9,583 bases of DNA from Pseudomonadota bacterium (GTDB lineage: Bacteria > Pseudomonadota > Alphaproteobacteria > Acetobacterales > Acetobacteraceae), in NCBI GenBank assembly GCA_021815835.1, contig JAKAZN010000034.1, positions 1 to 9,583 on the forward strand, written 5' to 3'. The notes under the pieces are model-generated. The model did not search any database, had not been told where the DNA came from, and worked only from the letters and a program-made list of their open reading frames with translations. Of the stretch, positions 1 to 7,019 are shown one piece after another (position 1 is the stretch's first letter; the number at the start of each line of letters is the position of its first letter). The position numbers and the translations under genes are program-made.

Positions 1-659
1 ACATCATCGAACTGAAAGCCGCCGACGGCTTCGCCCTGTCCGCCTATACCGCCGGCCCGTCCGGCGCCACCAAGGGCATCGTCGTCATCCAGGAGATTTT
101 CGGCGTCAACCACCATATCCGCGACATGGCGGATCGTTACGCCACCGCCGGCTACGCGGTGTGCGCGCCGGCCCTGTTCGACCGCGCCGAACGCGGCGTG
201 GAGCTCGGCTACACCCAGGACGATATCGGCCGCGGGCGGGAGCTACGCATGAAGCTCGACGATGCCAAGGTGATGCTGGACGTGGAAGCCGCTGCGGCGC
301 ATCTGGCGGGTAAGCAGCTCGGCATCGTCGGCTATTGCTTCGGCGGAACGGTTGCCTGGTGGGGCGCGACCCGCTCGCGCTCGTTCCTCGCCGCGTCCTG
401 CTGGTACGGCGGCGGCATCCCGGGCACGAAGGACGAGCGGCCGAACTGCCCGGTGCAGATGCATTTCGGCGAGAAGGACGCCTCGATCCCGATGACCGAT
501 GTCGATGCCGTCCGCGCCGCGCAGCCGAAAGCGGACATCCACGTCTATAACGGCGCCGGGCATGGTTTCGGCTGCGACGAGCGCGGCAGCTACAGCAAGC
601 CCGACTACGACCTCGCGCAGAGCCGCACCCTGGCTTTCTTCGCCGCGCACGTCATCTGA
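1..659 (+). CDS. Dienelactone hydrolase family protein (5' end cut by the window)
   Basis: This is an alpha/beta-hydrolase of the dienelactone hydrolase (carboxymethylenebutenolidase) family, a soluble cytoplasmic esterase fold. The reading frame is open from position 3, so 218 residues are visible up to the TGA at 657-659. Only the first few residues are probably missing, because the N-terminal beta-strands (IIELKAADGFALSAY) are already present. The catalytic triad is intact, numbered from the first visible residue: Cys112 in the GYCFGG nucleophile elbow (336-338), Asp159 in EKDAS and His187 in GAGHGF. The upstream QEIFGVN motif supplies the Glu that tunes the cysteine in the Pseudomonas enzyme. 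The spacing between triad residues is close to that enzyme's. Family members hydrolyse dienelactone in chloroaromatic degradation, but most genomic paralogs have unknown substrates, and no aromatic pathway gene is visible here. The next gene is convergent, so this is the last gene of its transcript. The family is secure and the substrate is not. Confidence 0.93.
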   Translation, partial: IIELKAADGFALSAYTAGPSGATKGIVVIQEIFGVNHHIRDMADRYATAGYAVCAPALFDRAERGVELGYTQDDIGRGRELRMKLDDAKVMLDVEAAAAHLAGKQLGIVGYCFGGTVAWWGATRSRSFLAASCWYGGGIPGTKDERPNCPVQMHFGEKDASIPMTDVDAVRAAQPKADIHVYNGAGHGFGCDERGSYSKPDYDLAQSRTLAFFAAHVI

Positions 660-660
660 C

Positions 661-696
661 GCCGATCGCCCGGAGGGGGCCGATCGCCCGGCTGGG
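661..696. repeat. Two-copy 18-bp tandem repeat after the hydrolase gene
   Basis: Units at 661-678 and 679-696 differ at two positions, and the first 13 bases (GCCGATCGCCCGG) are identical. The repeat begins one base after the hydrolase stop codon. No function is evident. It may be a replication-slippage product in very GC-rich DNA. Confidence 0.7.
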
Positions 697-720
697 GCCG
701 CGCGGCGGGCGAGGGGGCCC

Positions 721-745
721 GGGGTCCGGGGGGAATGCGGACCCC
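721..745. terminator. GC-rich stem-loop between convergent genes (hairpin A)
   Basis: GGGGTCCG (721-728) pairs perfectly with CGGACCCC (738-745) around a 9-nt loop, about 60 nt after the hydrolase stop. It could end the hydrolase transcript, but no U-tract follows, so classical intrinsic termination is not demonstrated. The stem core is the same as that of the hairpin at 812-837. Confidence 0.4.
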
Positions 746-811
746 AGGGGCAGGGGCACGGTTGGGGAAACCGCGCCGCCTCCGCCCTGGCCCCCTCACC
801 GCCCGCGCCGC

Positions 812-837
812 GGGTCCGGGCCTGAACGCCCGGACCC
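812..837 (-). terminator. Perfect 10-bp stem-loop after the fasciclin gene (hairpin B)
   Basis: GGGTCCGGGC (812-821) pairs with GCCCGGACCC (828-837) around a 6-nt loop (CTGAAC). Reading on the - strand, it begins 14 nt after the fasciclin stop codon, the expected place for a terminator or 3'-stabilising hairpin. Because the two flanking genes converge, it could act in both directions. There is no T-run on either side. Confidence 0.5.
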
Positions 838-851
838 CGGCCGCGCCGGCG

Positions 852-1415
852 CTACGGCAGCAGCACGTGGTCGATCACCTGGATCACGCCGTTCGACTGC
901 GTGACGTCGGCGACGGTGATATCGGCGACCCCGCCCTTCGCGTCTTTCACGATCAGGTTACTCGATCCGTTCATCGTCACCGTGATCGGCTGGCCCGCGA
1001 CCGTCTTCAACGTCGCCATGCCGCCGTCGCGCAGGATCAGCGCGCGCAGTTTCGTCGTCGTGTAGTCGCCGGCGACGACGTGGTATTCCAGGATCTTCGC
1101 CAGTTCGGCCTTGTTCCTGGGTTGCAGCAGGGTGGCCACGGTGCCCTTCGGCAGGTCGGCGAAGGCCTCGTTGGTGGGGGCGAAGACGGTGAACGGCCCC
1201 TTGCCGCTCAGCACGCCCGCCAGGCCCGCCGCCTTCACCGCCGCGACCAGCGTGGTGTGATCGGCGGAGTTCACCGCATTGGCGACGATATTCTTGCTCG
1301 GATACATCGCCTGGCCGCCGACCATGACGGTCTCCGTCGCGGCGAAGGCGGAGGGCAGGGCGGGACCGGCGAGTGCCGCGAGCGCGATGGCGGCGAGCAG
1401 GCTGGATCGGGTCAT
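852..1415 (-). CDS. Secreted fasciclin (FAS1) domain protein
   Basis: This is a 187-residue protein with one FAS1 domain, a fold linked to adhesion and extracellular matrix. Residues 1-25 form a Sec signal peptide: TRS, then a hydrophobic stretch LLAAIALAALAGPAL, ending in the cleavage motif AFA before ATET. The FAS1 hallmarks are all present: H1 box FTVFAPTNEAF (75-85), the central YH pair (111-112, LEYHVVAGD) and H2 box NGVIQVIDHVLLP (175-187). The protein stops right after H2, so it has no C-terminal membrane anchor and should be periplasmic or released. The start at 1415 is preceded on the - strand by GGAGGA (1430-1425) with 9 nt of spacing. The frame is open further upstream but runs antisense through truB, which I judge to be non-coding extension. 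It is divergent from truB and convergent with the hydrolase, so it is probably monocistronic. Its ligand is unknown. Confidence 0.93.
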   Translation of the reverse strand: MTRSSLLAAIALAALAGPALPSAFAATETVMVGGQAMYPSKNIVANAVNSADHTTLVAAVKAAGLAGVLSGKGPFTVFAPTNEAFADLPKGTVATLLQPRNKAELAKILEYHVVAGDYTTTKLRALILRDGGMATLKTVAGQPITVTMNGSSNLIVKDAKGGVADITVADVTQSNGVIQVIDHVLLP

Positions 1416-1436
1416 CTTCAGCGTTCCTCCGGTGGC

Positions 1437-1455
1437 GCGGCGCATCAGGCGCCGC
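1437..1455 (-). promoter_or_regulatory. Leader hairpin just upstream of the fasciclin ribosome binding site
   Basis: A 7-bp perfect stem (1437-1443 with 1449-1455) encloses a 5-nt loop. In the fasciclin mRNA it ends 6 nt before the GGAGGA ribosome binding site. It may stabilise the 5' end or affect ribosome entry. No promoter could be assigned with confidence further upstream. Confidence 0.35.
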
Positions 1456-1482
1456 ATATCCTCCATCGTCGCGTCCCTGCCC

Positions 1483-1506
1483 GGTGGATGCGCGGGTGGA
1501 TGCGCG
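1483..1506. repeat. Perfect 12-bp tandem duplication in the divergent spacer
   Basis: GGTGGATGCGCG occurs twice head to tail (1483-1494 and 1495-1506) between the fasciclin and truB genes. A run of eight T (1516-1523) follows 9 nt later, unusual in this GC-rich DNA. A duplicated operator is possible, but so is simple slippage. Confidence 0.6.
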
Positions 1507-1565
1507 GGCCGTCGATTTTTTTTCCGCTCCCTCCCGCCGCCCCATTTCGCCGCCGCCCCGCCCGT

Positions 1566-1624
1566 GCCAGAACGCGCCCCCGCCCCGGGGACCGGGCCAG
1601 AACGTGCCCCGTCCCGGGGACCGG
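1566..1624. repeat. Two-copy 29/30-bp tandem repeat upstream of truB
   Basis: Units at 1566-1595 (30 bp) and 1596-1624 (29 bp) both begin GCCAGAACG and end CGGGGACCGG. They differ by two C-to-T changes and one missing C. The second copy ends 44 bp before the truB start, so the array lies where truB promoter elements would be expected. No standard -35/-10 pair is obvious nearby. Confidence 0.7.
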
Positions 1625-1668
1625 CAGGACCGATCCCAGCGCGCGGCGTTGTCCGACCCGGAGTGCCC

Positions 1669-2595
1669 ATGTCCCGCCGCAAGCCCCGCGGCCGGCCGCT
1701 CGACGGCTGGCTGATCATCGACAAGCCGCCGGGGCTGACCAGCACCGACGTGGTCAACCGCGTCCGCCGCGCCTTCGACGCGCAGAAGGCCGGGCATGGC
1801 GGCACGCTCGATCCGCTGGCCACCGGCGTGCTGCCGATCGCCTTCGGGTCCGCGACCAAGACCGTGCCGTATGTGATGGACGGCACCAAGCTCTATCGCT
1901 TCACCCTGCGGTTCGGCGAGGCCCGCGACACGGACGACGCCGACGGGCAGGTGACCGCAACCTCCCCGGTCCGCCCCGATGATGCGGCGATCGCGGCGGC
2001 GTTGCCCGCCTTCCGCGGCGAGATCCAGCAGATTCCCCCCGCCTTTTCGGCCGTGAAGGTGGCCGGAGAGCGCGCCTACGACATGGCCCGCGAGGGCCGC
2101 GCCCCGGTCCTGGAGCCCCGCGCCGCGCGGGTGGATCGCTTCGACCTGATCGAGCGCCCCGACCCGGATACCGCGGTCTTCGAGGTGCAATCGGGCAAGG
2201 GCGTTTATATGCGCAGCCTCGCCCGCGACCTGGCCGCCGCCTGCGGCACCCTGGGCCACGTGGCGGCCCTGCGCCGGTTGCGGGTCGGCCCGTTCACCGC
2301 GGCGGATGCGATTCCCCTGGACAAGATCGCCGCGGGGGACCATACGGCCCCCGCTTCCCCGGACCTCCTGCGTCCGGTCGCGACCGCGCTGGCCGACATC
2401 CCGGCGCTGGCCCTGACCGAGGCGGAGGCCTTCCAGCTCATCAACGGCCAGGCACTCAGCCTGGTGGCGCTGATGGGCCGGATTCCCGGCACGGCCGATC
2501 CCGATGGGGGTCTGGCGCGGGCCATGGCGGGGGGCCGCGTGATCGGGCTTTGCCGTCTCAAGGACGGTCTGTGCCAGCCCGAGCGGATCCTCTGA
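1669..2595 (+). CDS. truB: tRNA pseudouridine(55) synthase TruB
   Basis: TruB converts U55 in the T-arm of elongator tRNAs to pseudouridine and also acts as a tRNA-folding chaperone. The 308-residue product has the usual length. The N-terminal motif [14 protein letters not shown] (12-25) leads into the catalytic segment [15 protein letters not shown], whose Asp48 has the same number as the nucleophile of the E. coli enzyme. A second core motif, [15 protein letters not shown] (175-189), and a C-terminal PUA-like segment (about 245-308) complete the protein. The ATG at 1669 has CCGGAG just upstream at 5-6 nt spacing, and the protein begins in register with known TruB. The frame stays open upstream, but that stretch is repeat-rich spacer. 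It is followed 38 nt later by rpsO, the common bacterial order. The usual upstream partners rbfA and infB are absent, and a divergent fasciclin gene takes their place. Confidence 0.97.
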   Translation: MSRRKPRGRPLDGWLIIDKPPGLTSTDVVNRVRRAFDAQKAGHGGTLDPLATGVLPIAFGSATKTVPYVMDGTKLYRFTLRFGEARDTDDADGQVTATSPVRPDDAAIAAALPAFRGEIQQIPPAFSAVKVAGERAYDMAREGRAPVLEPRAARVDRFDLIERPDPDTAVFEVQSGKGVYMRSLARDLAAACGTLGHVAALRRLRVGPFTAADAIPLDKIAAGDHTAPASPDLLRPVATALADIPALALTEAEAFQLINGQALSLVALMGRIPGTADPDGGLARAMAGGRVIGLCRLKDGLCQPERIL

Positions 2596-2633
2596 TCCCG
2601 CGCGCCGCGCAACCCTTTCCAGGAGTACCCCCG

Positions 2634-2903
2634 ATGTCGATCACCGCCGAGCGCCGCGGCGCGCTCATCACCGACTATGCCACCGGCCCGGCCGATACCG
2701 GCAGCCCGGAGGTTCAGGTGGCCCTGCTCACCGAGCGGATCACCAACCTGACCGATCACCTCAAGACCCATGCCAAGGATTTCCACTCCCGCCGCGGCCT
2801 GCTGATGCTGGTCGGCCGCCGGCGCCGGCTGCTGGATTACCTGAAGGCGAAGAACACCGGACGGTATGAGGCGCTGATCGGGCGGCTCAGTCTGCGCCGC
2901 TGA
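2634..2903 (+). CDS. rpsO: 30S ribosomal protein S15
   Basis: S15 binds the central domain of 16S rRNA early in 30S assembly and forms a bridge to the 50S subunit. The product is 89 residues, exactly the usual length, and contains the conserved block [22 protein letters not shown] (residues 48-69) and the [15 protein letters not shown] segment. The ATG at 2634 has a strong AGGAG (2621-2625) at 8-nt spacing. An in-frame extension back to 2550 overlaps truB and is not needed. The gene lies 38 nt after truB and probably shares its transcript. In several bacteria S15 represses its own translation through a leader structure. The short spacer here leaves little room, and I could not identify a specific fold. 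Confidence 0.98.
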   Translation: MSITAERRGALITDYATGPADTGSPEVQVALLTERITNLTDHLKTHAKDFHSRRGLLMLVGRRRRLLDYLKAKNTGRYEALIGRLSLRR

Positions 2904-2915
2904 TCGCAGGACGGT

Positions 2916-2943
2916 CCTGACTTGTCCGGTCGCCACCCTATAT
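2916..2943 (+). promoter_or_regulatory. Candidate alphaproteobacterial housekeeping promoter for pnp
   Basis: CCTGAC (2916-2921) matches the alphaproteobacterial -35 CTTGAC at 5 of 6 bases. It is followed after 16 nt by CTATAT (2938-2943), an exact match to the -10 consensus known from Sinorhizobium. It sits 12 nt after the rpsO stop, so pnp can be transcribed on its own as well as by read-through. The predicted start near 2950 gives a leader of about 275 nt. Confidence 0.55.
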
Positions 2944-3227
2944 GAGGGCGCAACCGGCGCCGACCCCCGCGCCATAGGGGCGCGGGGTAACACGGGGGAA
3001 AGCCCCCATCACGCCGCGACCGCGGCGGAGGCCAAGCCGCCGATCCTTCGGCCCCGATGCGTGGGAGCAAGGACGGCGTTTCCGGCCGCATGGCCGCGCG
3101 TGCGCCCAGGTGACAAGCCACCGCGCCGCGCCCCTTGCGACCCGAGACGCCGTAGCCCGCGCTTGCGACGGGGACGGATCGTCCGGATTGCCGCCCGCCG
3201 ATGCGTGGCGCATCGCTAGGACAACGC
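2944..3227 (+). promoter_or_regulatory. Long, hairpin-rich 5' leader of pnp (rpsO-pnp spacer)
   Basis: No gene is visible in this spacer. It can fold into successive stem-loops: 2947-2951 with 2957-2961 (5 bp); 2965-2973 with 2979-2987 (9 bp, loop ATAGG); 2994-2998 with 3003-3007 (5 bp, loop AAAG); a 6-bp CGCCGC/GCGGCG stem near 3013-3028; and 3199-3205 with 3209-3215. Established knowledge from E. coli: RNase III cuts a double-stranded pnp leader and PNPase then represses its own mRNA. This leader could serve the same purpose, but its sequence matches no riboswitch class I recognise. The possible rpsO terminator also lies here: the 9-bp stem, without a U-tract. Confidence 0.5.
3199..3215 (+). 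promoter_or_regulatory. Hairpin abutting the pnp ribosome binding site
   Basis: CGATGCG (3199-3205) pairs with CGCATCG (3209-3215) around a 3-nt loop (TGG). The weak Shine-Dalgarno TAGG (3217-3220) starts one base later, 7 nt before the pnp ATG. Such placement can limit ribosome access, and it also hides an in-frame upstream ATG (3201) inside the stem, arguing for the start at 3228. Confidence 0.45.
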
Positions 3228-5402
<2,175 letters not shown>

Positions 5403-5410
5403 CGGGCGAC

Positions 5411-5443
5411 GCCGGCGCCTGGCCCATCCGGGCCGGCGCCGGC
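5411..5443 (+). terminator. Very stable stem-loop after pnp
   Basis: GCCGGCGCC (5411-5419) pairs with GGCGCCGGC (5435-5443). An inner 5-bp stem (5421-5425 with 5430-5434) continues past a single bulged T, with loop ATCC. The hairpin starts 8 nt after the pnp stop codon. No U-tract follows (CCCGTCTCGC), so it may be an atypical terminator or a 3'-end stabiliser. Confidence 0.6.
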
Positions 5444-5512
5444 CCCGTCTCGCAAGCCGAGCCGCGATGGCGTATAGGATTCGTGGGCAACCAAGGTCGG
5501 GCCGGGAAAGAC

Positions 5513-5596
5513 ATGGAGCGAGGCGGGATGACGGCGAGTGGAACGGTTTCGTTGGCCGCGACCCGTCGCGCGTCCCTTGCGGGCTTCCTGGCGTGA
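5513..5596 (+). CDS. Possible leader ORF overlapping the start of the flavoprotein gene
   Basis: A 27-codon ORF from ATG 5513 (or 22 codons from ATG 5528) ends at TGA 5594-5596. That stop overlaps the likely GTG start of the next gene (5593) in a GTGA arrangement. ATG 5513 follows a GGAAAG stretch and ATG 5528 follows GAGG, both plausible ribosome binding sites, whereas the GTG itself has none. Translational coupling through this leader would explain how the GTG is used. The short peptide (MTASGTVSLAATRRASLAGFLA from the second ATG) matches no family I know. Its TRRASLAGFLA end resembles a Tat-signal core, probably by chance. It may simply be an unused frame. Confidence 0.3.
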   Translation: MERGGMTASGTVSLAATRRASLAGFLA

Positions 5597-7005
5597 AGCT
5601 CCTCAATGCCATCCGCATGGGCGGCGCCGACATCCTGCCGATCATCGAAGGCGGCAAGGGCGTGGCCATCTCCACCGGCCTGTCGTCCGGCAACTGGGCC
5701 GCCGCCGGCGGGATCGGCACGTTCAGCGCCGTCAACGCCGATAGCTTCGACGCCGACGGCAAGCCCATACCCCAGCTCTATCACGGCCGCACCCGCACCG
5801 ACCGCCACGAGGAACTGGTCGCCTACGCGATCCGCGGCGCGCTCACCCAGGCCCGCCGCGCCTACGACCTCGCCTCCGGCCGCGGCCGCATCCACGCCAA
5901 TATCCTGTGGGAGATGGGCGCGGCCGAGCGCATCATCACCGAGGTGCTGGACCAGGCGAAGGGCATCATCGCCGGCATCACCTGCGGCGCCGGCATGCCG
6001 TACCGCCTGTCCGACATCGCCGCCCGTTTCAACGTCTATTACTATCCGATCATCTCCTCGGCCCGCGCCTTCAACGCGTTGTGGAAGCGCGCCTACCACA
6101 AGACCGCCGAATTGTTGGGCGGCGTGGTCTACGAGGACCCCTGGCTCGCCGGCGGCCATAACGGCCTGTCCAATTCCGAGGACCCGACCAAGCCCGAGGA
6201 CCCCTATCCCCGCGTGCGCGCGCTGCGTCAGGTCATGCGCGAATATGGCCTGCACGAAACCCCCATCATCATGGCCGGCGGCGTCTGGTGGCTGGAGGAG
6301 TGGGAGGACTGGATCGACAATCCCGAGCTCGGACCCGTGGCGTTCCAGTTCGGCACCCGCCCGCTGCTGACCCAGGAATCCCCGATCGGGGAAGCGTGGA
6401 AGAAGAAGCTGCTCACCCTGGAGGCGGGGGACGTGTTCCTCAACCGCTTCTCCCCCACCGGGTTCTATTCCAGCGCGGTGAACAACGCATTCATCCAGGA
6501 ATTACGCGGCCGCACCGACCGCCAGGTGGCCTACACCGCCGAGCCGGTAGGCGAGCACGTGGCGGAATACGGCGTCGGCCCGCGCAAGCGCATCGCCTAC
6601 CTGACCCCGGCCGATCTCCTTCGCGCGCGCGCCTGGGAAGCCCAGGGCTTCACCGAGGCGATGCGCACCCCGGATTCCACCCTGATCTTCGTCACCCCCG
6701 CGCGCGCGCGCGAGATCACCGCCGACCAGATTGCCTGCATGGGCTGCCTCAGCCAGTGCCGCTTTTCCAACTGGTCCCAGCACGAGGCCGAGCACACCAC
6801 CGGCAAGCGCCCCGATCCGCGCAGCTTCTGCATCCAGAAGACGTTGCAGGATATCGCCCACGACAGCGACAAGCCGGAGACGGTGGGGCGCAACCTGATG
6901 TTCTCTGGGCATAACGGGTTCCGCTTCGCGCGCGACCCGTTCTACTCGAACGGGTTCATTCCCACCGTAAAGCAGCTGGTCGAACGCATCCTGACCGGCC
7001 GTTAG
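5593..7005 (+). CDS. Nitronate monooxygenase-like FMN protein with an extra cysteine motif
   Basis: The protein is a TIM-barrel flavoprotein of the nitronate monooxygenase (2-nitropropane dioxygenase) superfamily, which oxidises alkyl nitronates using FMN. With the GTG start it has 470 residues, longer than the classical enzymes (about 320-380). Visible motifs: ILPIIEGGKGVAIS (14-27, the usual IIQGGMGVGIS-like start), CGAGMPY (131-137), AGGHNGLSN with His189 (the GGHxG motif holding the catalytic His in characterised members), MAGGVWW (227-233) and FGTRPLLTQESP (253-264). The C-terminal part adds CMGCLSQC (Cys382, 385, 389) and Cys413 in SFCIQKTLQDI. The frame is open from ATG 5467, but those 42 extra residues look unlike the family. 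GTG 5593 gives VKLLNAIRMGG, and this start is inferred. No signal peptide is visible, so it is cytoplasmic. It ends 14 nt before the sulfatase gene and probably forms an operon with it. The real substrate is unknown. Confidence 0.82.
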   Translation: MKLLNAIRMGGADILPIIEGGKGVAISTGLSSGNWAAAGGIGTFSAVNADSFDADGKPIPQLYHGRTRTDRHEELVAYAIRGALTQARRAYDLASGRGRIHANILWEMGAAERIITEVLDQAKGIIAGITCGAGMPYRLSDIAARFNVYYYPIISSARAFNALWKRAYHKTAELLGGVVYEDPWLAGGHNGLSNSEDPTKPEDPYPRVRALRQVMREYGLHETPIIMAGGVWWLEEWEDWIDNPELGPVAFQFGTRPLLTQESPIGEAWKKKLLTLEAGDVFLNRFSPTGFYSSAVNNAFIQELRGRTDRQVAYTAEPVGEHVAEYGVGPRKRIAYLTPADLLRARAWEAQGFTEAMRTPDSTLIFVTPARAREITADQIACMGCLSQCRFSNWSQHEAEHTTGKRPDPRSFCIQKTLQDIAHDSDKPETVGRNLMFSGHNGFRFARDPFYSNGFIPTVKQLVERILTGR

Positions 7006-7019
7006 AGGCTCGCACCACC

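Noticed and set aside
1416..1889. N-terminal extension of the fasciclin frame up to 1889 on the - strand
   Set aside because: It would overlap truB antisense and bury the signal peptide. A strong GGAGGA site supports the start at 1415.
2944..3227. Known riboswitch (cobalamin, TPP, SAM-II) in the pnp leader
   Set aside because: None of the conserved core sequences of these classes can be found. Only generic GC-rich hairpins are visible.
5467..5592. ATG at 5467 as the start of the flavoprotein
   Set aside because: The extra 42 residues are Arg/Gly-rich and unlike the family N-terminus, which aligns well from GTG 5593. It stays possible, so it is noted as an alternative.
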